From contig NZ_PDFK01000010.1 of assembly GCF_002845985.1 (NCBI RefSeq), positions 1 to 64,000 of the forward strand: a DNA stretch of 64,000 nucleotides, read 5' to 3'. Source of the stretch: Lysinibacillus fusiformis (GTDB lineage: Bacteria; Bacillota; Bacilli; Bacillales_A; Planococcaceae). This document shows positions 10,379-20,077 of this stretch, one piece after another (within the stretch, counting starts at the first letter, position 1; each line of letters begins with the position of its first letter). The notes below the pieces were generated by a model. The model was not told the origin of the DNA, made no database searches, and saw only the letters and a list, made by a program, of their open reading frames with translations. A program made the position numbers and the translations under genes.

Positions 10379-10454
10379 GCGGACGCTTAATCAGCTTCCC
10401 CCCTTAGTAGTTTCTATTTGTTATTCTACATGACAAATTGCGACTCGAAAAGCA

Positions 10455-10490
10455 TAAAAAAAATCGGAAACCCTTATACAGCAGGTTTCC
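10455..10490 (-). terminator. Terminator between bkdB and mutA
   Basis: Minus-strand GGAAACC and GGTTTCC form a 7-bp stem, followed by GATTTTTTTT. It lies in the short bkdB-mutA spacer, so the bkd and mut operons are probably separate transcripts, with mutA promoted from the same ~120-nt spacer. Confidence 0.8.
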
Positions 10491-10499
10491 GACGAGTCA

Positions 10500-11837
10500 T
10501 CAGTAGACTGACGTTGAAGATTTATTTGTATTTTCGAGTATTTCTTTCACTCTATTTAGGAATTTACCACATACAAGTCCATCCAACACACGATGATCTA
10601 ATGATAAACATAAATTCACAATATCACGTGCAGCAAACATTCCACCTGGTAAAACGACTGGTTTTTTTACAATGCTTTCCACTTGAAGAATCGCTGCTTG
10701 TGGGTAATTAATGATCCCCATCGATTGAACAGAGCCAAATGCTCCCGTATTATTAACAGTAAATGTACCACCAGTAATGTCACCCATTGCCAATTTACCT
10801 GTACGAACTTTATTGGCAAGTTCATGGATTTCTTTAGCAATTCCTTTAATGGATTTTTCATCTGCGTGTTTTATAACAGGCACAAATAGGGCATCATCTG
10901 TTGCTACTGCAATCGAAATATTGATGTCATGCTTTTGGATAATTTTATCTTCCGCCCACATTGAATTCAGCATTGGGAATTCCTTTAATGCTTGAGCAAC
11001 TGCTTTTACAAAGAAGGCGAAATATGTAAGATTAAAGCCCTCTTTTTGCTTAAATTCATTCTTTAAGCTATCACGATAAGACACTAAATCTGTTACATCC
11101 ACTTCCATCATCATCCAAGCATGTGGTGCTTCATGGACACTTTTTACCATATTATTTGCAATCGCACGACGCACTTTTGTCACTGGAATTTCAATATCTC
11201 CAGGATGAACAGGTACAGGTGCAACTGCTTTTTCCACTTGTTGCTGTGGTGCTGTCGGTGCTGGCTCAACTGTAGGTTGCACCGTTGATGAAGTTGGTGC
11301 GACATCATTTGCTGTAGGGATATTGCCAGTTTCAATTAGCTTTATCAGGTCTTTTCTTGTGATACGACCACCTTCACCTGTGCCCGTCACTTGATCGAGT
11401 GCAATATCGTGCTCCTGTGCAAGTCGAAGAACGGCTGGTGAGTAGCGTACTTTATCTTTACGCGCCTCTTTTGGTGCAGCTGCTGGAGCTGCCACCTGCT
11501 GTGGTGCCTCCTGTTTCTTTTGAACACCAGCATTTAAAATAGCTGTGCTTACTGCTGATTTTTTTTCAGCTGGTGGAGGTGGTAATTCGCCCTCTCCAGC
11601 TATTTCAATCGAGCATACGACTGCCCCAACTGGCAAGGTTTGACCTTCTTGCGCAAGAAGCTCCGTAATAACCCCTTCAAATGATGATGGGATTTCAGCA
11701 TTTACTTTATCTGTAACAACCTCTGCTAATGAATCATATTTTTTAACTGTATCTCCAGGCTTAACAAGCCATTTTTCAATTGTACCTTCTGTTACACTTT
11801 CGCCGAGCTGTGGCATTGTAATATTTTGAACTGACAT
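10500..11837 (-). CDS. bkdB: Branched-chain 2-oxo acid dehydrogenase E2 (dihydrolipoyl acyltransferase)
   Basis: A 445-residue E2 core of the branched-chain complex. It has one N-terminal lipoyl domain (lipoylated Lys in EVVTDKVNAEIPS, about residue 44) and an Ala/Pro-rich linker. A peripheral E1/E3-binding domain follows (RYSPAVLRLAQEHDIALDQVTGTGEGGRITRKD begins near residue 130, quoted in part only), then the catalytic domain with HRVLDG near the C-terminus. It moves the acyl group from E1-bound thiamine diphosphate to CoA. Last gene of the bkd operon, with a terminator directly downstream. Confidence 0.95.
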   Translation of the reverse strand: MSVQNITMPQLGESVTEGTIEKWLVKPGDTVKKYDSLAEVVTDKVNAEIPSSFEGVITELLAQEGQTLPVGAVVCSIEIAGEGELPPPPAEKKSAVSTAILNAGVQKKQEAPQQVAAPAAAPKEARKDKVRYSPAVLRLAQEHDIALDQVTGTGEGGRITRKDLIKLIETGNIPTANDVAPTSSTVQPTVEPAPTAPQQQVEKAVAPVPVHPGDIEIPVTKVRRAIANNMVKSVHEAPHAWMMMEVDVTDLVSYRDSLKNEFKQKEGFNLTYFAFFVKAVAQALKEFPMLNSMWAEDKIIQKHDINISIAVATDDALFVPVIKHADEKSIKGIAKEIHELANKVRTGKLAMGDITGGTFTVNNTGAFGSVQSMGIINYPQAAILQVESIVKKPVVLPGGMFAARDIVNLCLSLDHRVLDGLVCGKFLNRVKEILENTNKSSTSVY

Positions 11838-11925
11838 CCTTTATTCCTCCCATCAATTAAGCCTAGGCGTCCTTGTACCTGATGCAGCGCTAAAATCATT
11901 AAACGTAGATAGGCAATTAGACAAA

Positions 11926-11953
11926 TTTTGACTTACCTACACGTAAGTCAAAA
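11926..11953 (-). terminator. Hairpin inside the bkd operon
   Basis: A perfect 11-bp stem (TTTTGACTTAC with GTAAGTCAAAA, 6-nt loop) lies in the 170-nt gap between bkdAB and bkdB, with only TTTG after it. It is more likely a partial attenuator or mRNA-processing hairpin that lowers E2 relative to E1 than a full terminator. Confidence 0.5.
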
Positions 11954-12007
11954 TCTGTTCATCCGTCTGAGGCTTTTCGTTTTTTCATTCAGCCTTATTG
12001 TGATCTG

Positions 12008-12991
12008 TTAGAACGCAGCAAGTTCTCGCATTGCACGTTCAACTTTATCAGGATTAATCATAAAATATTTCTCCATTGTTGGTGCATATGGCATGGCTGG
12101 CACATCAGGTCCTGCTAGACGTTGAATTGGAGCATCAAGCTCAAATAAACAATGTTCTGCAATAATCGCGGCAACTTCACTCATGATACTGCCTTCTTTA
12201 TTATCCTCTGTGACAAGTAATACTTTGCCTGTTTTACTTGCAGCCTCAATAATCGCTTCTTTATCAAGAGGATAAACCGTACGCAAATCAAGGATATGAG
12301 CGGAAATACCATCTGCAGCTAGACGTTCAGCCGCTTGGAGGGCAAAGTGAACTGCTAAACCATACGTAATTACTGTTACATCGTCCCCTTCACGTTTCAC
12401 ATCTGCTTTACCAATTGGTAATGTGTAATCATCTAGCGGTACTTCACCTTTTATTAAGCGATACGCGCGTTTATGTTCGAAAAATAATACCGGATCTTCA
12501 TCACGAATCGCCGCTTTCAGTAAACCTTTTGCATCATATGGTGTTGATGGTATGACAATTTTCAAACCTGGTGTCCCAGCAAAAAGTGCTTCAACGGATT
12601 GTGAATGATAAAGTGCACCGTGGATGCCTCCACCAAAAGGAGCACGGATGACCATTGGACAAGTCCAATCGTTATTGGAACGGTAACGAATTTTCGCTGC
12701 CTCCGAAACGATTTGATTGACAGCTGGCATAATGAAATCAGCAAATTGCATTTCTGCAATTGGACGCATACCATACATTGCAGCACCAATTCCAACGCCT
12801 GCGATGGCACTTTCTGCAAGTGGTGTATCTAGCACGCGATATTCGCCGAATTGATCGTATAGTCCATTTGTGGCTTTAAATACCCCACCTTTACGACCAA
12901 CGTCCTCTCCTAAAATGAAAACACGCTCATCACGTTCCATCTCTTCTTTCATTGCTAATGTAATCGCATCAATATAAGACATAACTGCCAT
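12008..12991 (-). CDS. bkdAB: Branched-chain 2-oxo acid dehydrogenase E1 beta
   Basis: A 327-residue transketolase-like subunit with VMSYIDAITLAMKEEMERD at the start, the EDVGRKGGVFKAT segment, and DTPLAESAIAGVGIGAAMYGMRP region typical of BkdAB/PdhB. The C-terminal transketolase domain (VTEDNKEGSIMSEVAAII) completes it. With BkdAA it forms the alpha2-beta2 thiamine-dependent decarboxylase. The start overlaps the bkdAA stop (ATGTAATG), so translation is coupled one-to-one with the alpha subunit. Confidence 0.95.
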   Translation of the reverse strand: MAVMSYIDAITLAMKEEMERDERVFILGEDVGRKGGVFKATNGLYDQFGEYRVLDTPLAESAIAGVGIGAAMYGMRPIAEMQFADFIMPAVNQIVSEAAKIRYRSNNDWTCPMVIRAPFGGGIHGALYHSQSVEALFAGTPGLKIVIPSTPYDAKGLLKAAIRDEDPVLFFEHKRAYRLIKGEVPLDDYTLPIGKADVKREGDDVTVITYGLAVHFALQAAERLAADGISAHILDLRTVYPLDKEAIIEAASKTGKVLLVTEDNKEGSIMSEVAAIIAEHCLFELDAPIQRLAGPDVPAMPYAPTMEKYFMINPDKVERAMRELAAF

Positions 12992-14007
12992 TACATGTCA
13001 CCTCCGTCCACTGGTGCATAAACATATTTAAGTGCATGCTCTGGTTGTGCATATGGAGCCGCTTCTGCATAATCTGTTGCTTCATTTACTTCAGCCATCA
13101 CACGTTGTTCCATTTCAGTGCGAATTGTTTCTGTCATAACGCCAGCATCCATCAGATACTTTTCAAATAATAGAATCGGATCTTTTGCTTTACCTTCTGC
13201 AATATCTTCAGCCGTACGATATTGACGATCGTCATCATCTGAAGAATGGGCTGTTAAACGATATGTCACCGTTTCAATTAAGCTTGGACCTTCTCCATTA
13301 CGTGCACGGTCTGCTGCTTCTTTTACCACTTTATACACTTGTAATGGACATTTACCATCTACCGTCACACCCGGCATACCGTAACCAATACCACGATCAG
13401 ATACTTTGGCACAGCCTAATTGACGTTCAACTGGCACAGAGATAGCATATTGATTGTTTTCTACCATAATAATAACGGGTAGCTTATGAACACCCGCAAA
13501 GTTTGCTCCTTCATGGAAATCTCCTTGGTTAGATGAACCTTCCCCAAGCGTAACGAAAGAAACAAAATCTTCTTTTTGTAGACGTCCAGCAAGCGCAACA
13601 CCAACTGCGTGCGGAACTTGCGTTGTGACAGGAGATGATCCTGTTAGAATACGATTTTTCTTTTGACCAAAGTGACCTGGCATTTGACGACCACCGGAGT
13701 TTGGATCTTCTGCTTTTGCAAATGCAGACAACATCAGTTCTCTTGGTGTCATACCAAAATGTAAAACCACACCCATATCACGATAATATGGTGCAATATA
13801 ATCCTTATTATTATCAAGTGCAAAGGCTGCTCCAACTTGTGCTGCCTCCTGGCCTTGACAAGAAATAACAAACGGAATTTTACCAGAGCGATTTAATAAC
13901 CACATACGCTCATCTAATCTTCTGGCCATTAACATTGTTTCGAACATAGCAAGTACATCTTCATTTGACAAACCTAAATCTTCATGTTTGATTTGTACAT
14001 CTTGCAT
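12991..14007 (-). CDS. bkdAA: Branched-chain 2-oxo acid dehydrogenase E1 alpha
   Basis: A 338-residue E1 alpha subunit. It has the MLMARRLDERMWLLNRSGKI opening of the branched-chain subfamily. The thiamine-diphosphate motif runs from GEGSSNQGDFHEGANFAG to the ENNQYAISVP segment, and the regulatory-loop region contains RLTAHSSDDDDRQYR. It decarboxylates 2-oxoisovalerate, 2-oxoisocaproate and 2-oxo-3-methylvalerate. It lies between lpdV and bkdAB on one transcript. Confidence 0.95.
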   Translation of the reverse strand: MQDVQIKHEDLGLSNEDVLAMFETMLMARRLDERMWLLNRSGKIPFVISCQGQEAAQVGAAFALDNNKDYIAPYYRDMGVVLHFGMTPRELMLSAFAKAEDPNSGGRQMPGHFGQKKNRILTGSSPVTTQVPHAVGVALAGRLQKEDFVSFVTLGEGSSNQGDFHEGANFAGVHKLPVIIMVENNQYAISVPVERQLGCAKVSDRGIGYGMPGVTVDGKCPLQVYKVVKEAADRARNGEGPSLIETVTYRLTAHSSDDDDRQYRTAEDIAEGKAKDPILLFEKYLMDAGVMTETIRTEMEQRVMAEVNEATDYAEAAPYAQPEHALKYVYAPVDGGDM

Positions 14008-14093
14008 ACGAACACCCCTTTCGTATTATAGAGAAATAACTATCTTATCCTATATCCCCACATTTGGATACGTTAGTTATGAAATTCAGAAAA

Positions 14094-15521
14094 TTAAAAA
14101 TGGATAGCACGATCATCAACCGCTAAAGCAGATTCCACTAAAACCTCATTTAACGATGGATGTGGATGAATAGCCTGACTAATTTCCCATGGCGTTGCAT
14201 CTAATACTTTCGCTAATGATGCTTCCCCAATTAAATCGGTCACATGAGGCCCTACCATATGAATACCCAAAATATCATCTGTTTCTTCATCCGCAATAAT
14301 TTTGACAAAGCCCTCTGCCTCACCATTAACTAATGCTTTCCCAATAGCCTTGAATGGGAATTTACCAATCTTTAATGAAAATCCACGTTCTTTTGCAGCA
14401 CGCTCTGTCAAGCCAATGCTGGCAACCTCTGGATATGAGTAAACACATTTTGGTACTTTCAAATCATCCAATTTCTCTGTTTTACCTGTTGCAATATGTT
14501 CAATAGCTGCCATTCCTTCATGAGAAGCAACATGTGCTAATTGTAAGCCACCAATCACATCACCTATAGCATACATATGGGATTCCTTCGTTTGATAGGA
14601 ATCATTCACCTTAATAAAGCCATTTTCAACTTCGATTTCTGTATTTTCTAAGCCAATACCTTGCGTATTCGCCTCACGTCCTACACAAAGTAATAGTTTA
14701 TCTGCTTCAAAAATTTCTTCTTTATCATCCACCGTCGCTGAAATGAAAACGTTATCATTTTCAATTTTGAATGTACTCGCATCTAGTCGAGCATTCGTCA
14801 CAATGCGAACACCTCGTTTTTCAAGCTGTTTCGTCACTTCTTTGACGATATCTGCATCTTCTGCTGGTAAAATCGATGGACCGTATTCGACGATCGTTAC
14901 ATACACACCAAAATCGCATAGCATAGATGCCCACTCAATTCCAATGACACCGCCACCAACGATTAATAATGATTTTGGTAATTTTTCTAACGCTAAGGCA
15001 TGATCTGAATTCAGCACATATTGCCCATCAACCGTTAAGCCTGCCATTCCACGAGGCTTTGAACCCGTTGCAATGACAACGTTTGTAGGAACAAGCATTT
15101 CATTTTCATCACCATTGGACATCTCTACAGAAATCGTGCCTGGCATAGGAGAGAAAATAGATGGCCCTAAAATTCGCCCTGTACCATGATAAACATCTAT
15201 TTTGCCTTTTTTCATCAGTGTATTCACACCTTGACTTAATTGCTCAACGATGGCTTGTTTTCTAGCCTGAACTTTGTCAAATTGCAATGTCACACCTTCA
15301 ATATCGACACCATAGTCACTAGCTGTTTTATTAGCCATGCGGTATACTTCCGCACTTCGAAGTAAGGCTTTACTTGGGATACAACCTTTATGCAAGCAAG
15401 TTCCGCCTAAGCGTTCACGTTCTACAATAGCTGTTTTCAAGCCCAACTGCGCAGCTCGAATGGCAGCAACATATCCGCCTGTACCTCCACCTAAGATGAC
15501 AACATCATAATTTTGAGCCAT
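14094..15521 (-). CDS. lpdV: Dihydrolipoyl dehydrogenase (E3) of the bkd complex
   Basis: A 475-residue FAD-disulfide oxidoreductase. The N-terminal FAD site is VVILGGGTGGYVAAIRAAQ. The redox disulfide is GGTCLHKGCIPSKA. The NAD site is SLLIVGGGVIGIEWAS, a second FAD motif is MYAIGDVIGG, and the catalytic dyad region is AIHPHPSLNEVL. It reoxidises the E2 dihydrolipoyl group with NAD+. It follows the leucine dehydrogenase gene after ~185 nt that contain a hairpin, with bkdAA next. Confidence 0.95.
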   Translation of the reverse strand: MAQNYDVVILGGGTGGYVAAIRAAQLGLKTAIVERERLGGTCLHKGCIPSKALLRSAEVYRMANKTASDYGVDIEGVTLQFDKVQARKQAIVEQLSQGVNTLMKKGKIDVYHGTGRILGPSIFSPMPGTISVEMSNGDENEMLVPTNVVIATGSKPRGMAGLTVDGQYVLNSDHALALEKLPKSLLIVGGGVIGIEWASMLCDFGVYVTIVEYGPSILPAEDADIVKEVTKQLEKRGVRIVTNARLDASTFKIENDNVFISATVDDKEEIFEADKLLLCVGREANTQGIGLENTEIEVENGFIKVNDSYQTKESHMYAIGDVIGGLQLAHVASHEGMAAIEHIATGKTEKLDDLKVPKCVYSYPEVASIGLTERAAKERGFSLKIGKFPFKAIGKALVNGEAEGFVKIIADEETDDILGIHMVGPHVTDLIGEASLAKVLDATPWEISQAIHPHPSLNEVLVESALAVDDRAIHF

Positions 15522-15662
15522 GTTTATTCCCCCTTTTGAGAAAAATGCTAAAGTAATCTATCTATTAAACAACCAACTTACCAATTTTCCAACGGTTAGT
15601 TCTTGCTTTAGAAGAGCTTTAGCTTCACTTCATCGAGATCCTTATTTCTGGTTGAAAATAGA

Positions 15663-15684
15663 AGAAGTCGACAATGCGACTTCT
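15663..15684 (-). terminator. Hairpin between bcd and lpdV
   Basis: AGAAGTCG and CGACTTCT form a perfect 8-bp stem with a 6-nt loop. On the minus strand TCTATTTTC follows, a weak U-tract. It could end part of the bcd transcripts before the bkd genes. Confidence 0.5.
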
Positions 15685-15706
15685 CATAATGTATCAACCA
15701 TGTCGA

Positions 15707-16801
15707 TTAGCGACCGTGTAAAATATTTTTTTCATTTTTTAAGAATTGGCTGCGAGATTTCGCTACACGAGCGATACGTTCCTCAGCTAAGCGATTCGCT
15801 GCCACATATGTTGGAATGCCATCCCGTTTAGAAATAGCAAAGATTTTTTCAATACTATCATAAATACCATCAACGCGTTTCATTGCACGTTCACGATTAT
15901 AACCATATAATTCATCTGCAACGTTTATCACGCCACCAGCATTAATCACATAGTCTGGTGCATAGACGATACCTAATTCATGCAAATAGTCACCATGGCG
16001 AGAATCTTTTAATTGATTGTTAGCAGATCCAGCAATCACTTTCGCTTTTAGTTGTGGAATTGTTTCATCGTTTAAAATAGCGCCTAATGCACATGGTGAG
16101 AAAATATCGACTTCCTGCGCATAAATTTCATCGGGTGCCACTGCAATAGCGTCGAAGTCATTAACAACTCGATCAATGGCCGCCTGATTGATATCTGTTA
16201 CAACAAGTTTTGCCCCTTCATTATGTAAATACTCGCAAAGCTTGTAGGCTACATTTCCTAGACCCTGTACAGAAACTTTTAATCCTTCTAATGAATCGGA
16301 ACCAAATGCTTCTTTTGCCGCCGCTTTCATACCACGGTAAACGCCATACGCTGTTACTGGAGATGGGTTACCTGAAGAACCAAATGCAGGAGAAATTCCT
16401 GTTACATAGTTTGTTTCTTCATGGATTAAATCCATATCCGATACCGTTGTACCTACATCTTCGGCTGTAATATAACGGCCATTCAATCCTTGGATGAAAC
16501 GACCTAATGCACGAAACATTTCTTCATTTTTATCTTTAAATGGATCACCTATAATGACCGTTTTTCCACCGCCAAGGTTTAAACCAGCTGCAGCATTTTT
16601 GTAAGTCATACCCCTTGCTAAACGTAACGCATCTTCAATAGCATTTTCTTCTGATGCATATGTCCACATACGTGCTCCACCTAGTGCTGGTCCAAGTGTT
16701 GTATCATGGATAGCGATAACCGCTTTTAACCCTGATGCTTCATCTTGGCAAAATACCAATTGTTCATAATCATACTTTTCCATATACTTGAAGATTTCCA
16801 T
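15707..16801 (-). CDS. bcd: Leucine dehydrogenase
   Basis: A 364-residue Glu/Leu/Phe/Val dehydrogenase that deaminates leucine, valine and isoleucine to 2-oxo acids with NAD+. The start [17 protein letters not shown] is chosen because AGGGGCGAG lies 9 nt upstream; the longer open frame is not ribosome-bound. The substrate-site loop is [10 protein letters not shown], the catalytic lysine lies in [11 protein letters not shown], and the NAD fold begins VQGLGNVAY. From memory it is very like the crystallised L. sphaericus enzyme but diverges in the middle of the NAD domain. It feeds the bkd complex directly. Confidence 0.95.
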   Translation of the reverse strand: MEIFKYMEKYDYEQLVFCQDEASGLKAVIAIHDTTLGPALGGARMWTYASEENAIEDALRLARGMTYKNAAAGLNLGGGKTVIIGDPFKDKNEEMFRALGRFIQGLNGRYITAEDVGTTVSDMDLIHEETNYVTGISPAFGSSGNPSPVTAYGVYRGMKAAAKEAFGSDSLEGLKVSVQGLGNVAYKLCEYLHNEGAKLVVTDINQAAIDRVVNDFDAIAVAPDEIYAQEVDIFSPCALGAILNDETIPQLKAKVIAGSANNQLKDSRHGDYLHELGIVYAPDYVINAGGVINVADELYGYNRERAMKRVDGIYDSIEKIFAISKRDGIPTYVAANRLAEERIARVAKSRSQFLKNEKNILHGR

Positions 16802-17187
16802 GAAACTCGCCCCTTTGCTTTGGAAAGTGCATCCCCAAATGCCCATCCAATCAAGTTTTATCTAACAATCCTGTCTCCATCGCGTTGCCATCTCAGTAAG
16901 ACTGAGCCCCTCTTATTCAGTAGGTGTTTAGACCCCAATGTATGAAGAAAAAATTGTTTAGTAATGGATAATATTGCTCCACTTATTTTTACAATACTGA
17001 CAAATTCACAATTTCGCAACTATTATTACATATTCTTATTTAAGTAAGAATTTTCTAAACATTCTGTTACAGCGGCTACTTTATGTCCTTCCTCGTTTTT
17101 ATTTAAAAATATTATATTGATTTCTCCCTTCCTTGACATTCCATCATCCACAGGTACAATTAATCATAGGAATAAGGAGGGGTATGC
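16802..17187. other. Intergenic region between bcd and yqzF
   Basis: AT-rich spacer between divergent genes. It must hold both promoters. I looked on the minus strand for a sigma-54 type -24/-12 site, as used for bkd in B. subtilis, and found no good match. No BkdR-like regulator gene is nearby. Nothing else stands out. Confidence 0.4.
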
Positions 17188-17424
17188 ATGGCCCGTTTAG
17201 CTGCATTTATTGTAATGCTTATTCCAGGTCTTATGGCTGCAGGTGGCATTAAATTTATGCGTGATACATTATTTGGTAAACTCATTTCACCATTCCCATT
17301 TTTATGGCTACAATTTGTAGTAGGTGTTATTTTCTTTGTAATAGGCTTTGGGTTTTTCGCAGGATTTTTACTACATCGCGACCGAAAAAATGGAAAAGTA
17401 GCACCACGCTTTCAGAAAAAATAA
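17188..17424 (+). CDS. yqzF: DUF2627 membrane protein (YqzF)
   Basis: A 78-residue protein with two membrane helices (residues 3-24 and about 40-64, FLWLQFVVGVIFFVIGFGFF) and a short basic C-terminal tail. This is the DUF2627/YqzF pattern. Its place next to the glycerophosphodiesterase and bkd genes agrees with the B. subtilis yqiK-yqzF order. AAGGAGG lies 8 nt before the ATG. The function is not known. It converges on ugpQ and shares a bidirectional terminator. Confidence 0.85.
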   Translation: MARLAAFIVMLIPGLMAAGGIKFMRDTLFGKLISPFPFLWLQFVVGVIFFVIGFGFFAGFLLHRDRKNGKVAPRFQKK

Positions 17425-17472
17425 AAATAGCTATCCACATAAGTCTCACCGACTTACTGGATAGCTATTTTT
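17423..17472. terminator. Bidirectional terminator between yqzF and the GDPD gene
   Basis: AAAAATAGCTATCC and GGATAGCTATTTTT form a perfect 14-bp stem, with an inner AAGTC/GACTT helix. A and T runs on both sides let it act in both directions. Confidence 0.9.
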
Positions 17473-18199
17473 ATAGACGCTGCTGTGCTGCGATGACTCT
17501 ATCAGGATAATCTGTAATCCAACCAATCACAGCATGGTGTGGATTTGTTAAGAAAGGCTCCGAGCCATCTATTGCATAAAAACGGCATGCTTTCTCACTT
17601 GTGACACAAGCCTCTAAGTATCTTGGTTTATAATATCTTTTATGCATATGGACACAGTCAGCCGCTTGATAATCAGCTAGCAAATCCCATTTTATTTTTT
17701 TCGTAGCAATAAAAGCTGTTTCATATTCAGGTCTATGCGCTTTCACAATCTCTAGAAGCTCGTAGTGAAAGGACGAAAAATGACTTCCCGTTGGCAGAAC
17801 TAAGCCTCGAAGGAAGTTAATCAGACCACTTCTATTGTCCAGGATCGTTGATTTTAATTCAATATTCAATGGTAGCTGCTGTTGATTTGCCCATGCTAAA
17901 ACCGCATCAAATGCTGGTATTTTATACGATGAAAATAGACGTCTCCAAGGCTTTCCTAGTTTAAAGCGCAGAAGCTCCTCTATCGTACAATCACTCACCA
18001 GTTTATTGGTGCCGACGAGTCTTGATAACTGTGGATCATGATAGATTACAGGTAATCCCTCTTTTGAAAATTGAATATCTAATTCAATCCCGTCCGCCCC
18101 TAGCTCTAATGCTTTTTCAAAAGCCTGAAAGGTATTCTCCAATGCATAAGCAGATGCACCTCGATGTGCAAAGACAGGGATACATGATGAATTAGACAT
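17471..18199 (-). CDS. Glycerophosphodiester phosphodiesterase (YqiK-like)
   Basis: A 242-residue GDPD-domain enzyme that hydrolyses glycerophosphodiesters to glycerol-3-phosphate and an alcohol. The catalytic set is visible: AHRGASAYALENT (HRG and EN), ADGIELDIQFS (ELD) and VIYHDPQLSR (HD), then LNIELKST. There is no signal peptide, so it acts in the cytoplasm. Its ATG lies inside the last codons of the upstream DUF342 gene (8-nt overlap), so the two are co-translated. Confidence 0.9.
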   Translation of the reverse strand: MSNSSCIPVFAHRGASAYALENTFQAFEKALELGADGIELDIQFSKEGLPVIYHDPQLSRLVGTNKLVSDCTIEELLRFKLGKPWRRLFSSYKIPAFDAVLAWANQQQLPLNIELKSTILDNRSGLINFLRGLVLPTGSHFSSFHYELLEIVKAHRPEYETAFIATKKIKWDLLADYQAADCVHMHKRYYKPRYLEACVTSEKACRFYAIDGSEPFLTNPHHAVIGWITDYPDRVIAAQQRL

Positions 18200-19763
18200 T
18201 TAACTCACCAAATTCGAGCAGGAATTTACCATTCGTCATTTTGCTTAATAACGATGATTTTCTACCAATTTGAATATACGTACCAGGATGTGCCTCTTTT
18301 GTTACAATAATTTCTTCTTTTCCGACATGACGCATTTCATCCATTAATATTTTAACTTCACGATCTAATGTTAAGGCTTCAGCCTTTAATTTTGTTAAAG
18401 CTTGCTTTGTCTCTTCAAATGAAGCCGTTTGTTCTTTGGACATTTGATTGAGAAATGGCAATAAGCTTTTCATTTTCATCTCATGGGCAGAAATTTCCGC
18501 TTGAATTTCTTTTAGCTGTGCTGCTTTTTCTTGCATGACAGAATTATTTTCTTGCTTATTGATGCTTTCAATTATCAAATCAGTTCGGCGCTCTAAGCGA
18601 TTGCCTGAAATGGCCGTGACAATAGTATTTTTAGCTACCGCACGTCCCCCAATAATTTTACCTTTTCGTTCGTCCACATAAATGGAATGGGCAGAAAGCT
18701 GTGAGCCTAGCGCATAAAAACCAATATGAATACTATCACCTGCAAATAAATTCGCTTCATTCACATGCTTTACAAATATATTGCCCCCTGCTTCCACTAT
18801 TGTTGAACCGAGTCCAAAAATGCCCCCACGAATATAAACGTCACCCTCAATGGATTTAATAAGCTTGGCACCGCTTACACCCTCTGCACCATCGATGGAA
18901 ATATCACCAGTCGCAATCACTGTATAGCCACTTGTCACCGTTCCTTTAATACTAAGTGAACCATTAAATTCGAGATTGCCTGTTTCCACTCCAACATCGC
19001 CGTTTATAGGAAGGTGTCGGTTTACACCAATCATCCCCTTAACATCATCTAAAACACCGGCAATTTTCGAGCGGATTACAACTTTTCCGTCCTCTTCCAC
19101 TTCATAGGCAGATTTTGTATCGTATTTTATAGGAAAATCTCGCCCCGGTACAGCAGCAACTACTTCACCTAGCACATTTTTCCCTGCTTTACCTAATGTA
19201 GCAGGAATCTTTTCACCTAGCCATGAGCCTTCTGAAATTTCTGAAATGAAATTCATATCATAGTAATCTGCTTTACCGTCGTCACGAATGACCGGCTTTC
19301 TCTCTGGCTTAGGTAAGTATGTAATTTGTGCATCCATTCCTGCTACAGGTGGTTCTCCTTGAGCAATTAAAAATGCTTTTCCTGGCTCAGCCTTCGAAAT
19401 ATCAAAATCTAATATTCCATGTACAATGCCTTTTTCTTCAAGTGTTTCATGTACTTGTTGTGTCAATTTTTCGTGATTATTTTGAATATATTCGAGCGTT
19501 TCATATATAAAAATAGAGGCTGACATTTTATCACGTGCTATTTCAGCTTCCACATTCGGAAGCCAGCGACCAATTTCAACCAGGCTTGTATTTTGGGTTG
19601 ACAACACGGTTTTTAAAATTGAAAAATTAGATAATTTAAGTCGTGGATGACTACGTAGAATGCTATCAAATTCTTTTAATGGGAAACCGGCATTAAAAGT
19701 AAGCATAAATACCTTGCCATTTTCTTCAGAAATTTCGAAGTTTTCATTTCGAACTAGAATCAA
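18192..19763 (-). CDS. FapA/DUF342 family protein
   Basis: A 523-residue protein with the DUF342 architecture. An N-terminal beta-rich domain (residues 1-170) is followed by a right-handed beta-helix-like core with repeated short Gly/Val strands (GDVGVETGNLEFNGSLSIKGTVTSGYTV is the clearest stretch, positions about 18930-19010). A C-terminal coiled coil of about 90 residues (EKAAQLKEIQAEISAHEMK) and a small closing beta domain complete it. Relatives are called flagellar-assembly FapA, but the biochemical role is unclear. It would be the native downstream neighbour of spo0A if the mobile element were absent. Confidence 0.85.
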   Translation of the reverse strand: MILVRNENFEISEENGKVFMLTFNAGFPLKEFDSILRSHPRLKLSNFSILKTVLSTQNTSLVEIGRWLPNVEAEIARDKMSASIFIYETLEYIQNNHEKLTQQVHETLEEKGIVHGILDFDISKAEPGKAFLIAQGEPPVAGMDAQITYLPKPERKPVIRDDGKADYYDMNFISEISEGSWLGEKIPATLGKAGKNVLGEVVAAVPGRDFPIKYDTKSAYEVEEDGKVVIRSKIAGVLDDVKGMIGVNRHLPINGDVGVETGNLEFNGSLSIKGTVTSGYTVIATGDISIDGAEGVSGAKLIKSIEGDVYIRGGIFGLGSTIVEAGGNIFVKHVNEANLFAGDSIHIGFYALGSQLSAHSIYVDERKGKIIGGRAVAKNTIVTAISGNRLERRTDLIIESINKQENNSVMQEKAAQLKEIQAEISAHEMKMKSLLPFLNQMSKEQTASFEETKQALTKLKAEALTLDREVKILMDEMRHVGKEEIIVTKEAHPGTYIQIGRKSSLLSKMTNGKFLLEFGELNV

Positions 19764-20077
19764 GCTACCTCCTCCTTCCCTCTACATGTAAGTATATACA
19801 ATCACCTTCCATTTGTTTAGAGACCATTGTCACTACCTAGAAAGAAAATAGTACTACTAAACCATTAATATATCCGACAATATTTTATTTTTAAAAAAAT
19901 AAATTAGTTATTTAACACTATTTTTCTGCTTGTTTTTGTGTTTTTTTATTATAATTGATGATATTTTCTAAGTTATTCCATTAGATTAGATTGAACAATC
20001 GTATTCCTAGAACAGGTAGTAAGGGGTTGCATCGCACTTAATCATAGTTCTTTTTAGTTCTTTTATACTACATTTTT
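19764..20077. other. AT-rich spacer upstream of the DUF342 gene
   Basis: No gene seen. The stretch is very AT-rich and probably contains the DUF342 promoter. No strong hairpin or repeat was noticed. Confidence 0.4.

Noticed and set aside
10379-10499. Cobalamin riboswitch before mutA
   Set aside because: The spacer is ~120 nt and is occupied by the bkdB terminator; no B12-box-like sequence was seen.
16802-17187. Sigma-54 promoter for the bkd operon
   Set aside because: Only a poor TGGCA match was found; spacing and the second element do not fit.
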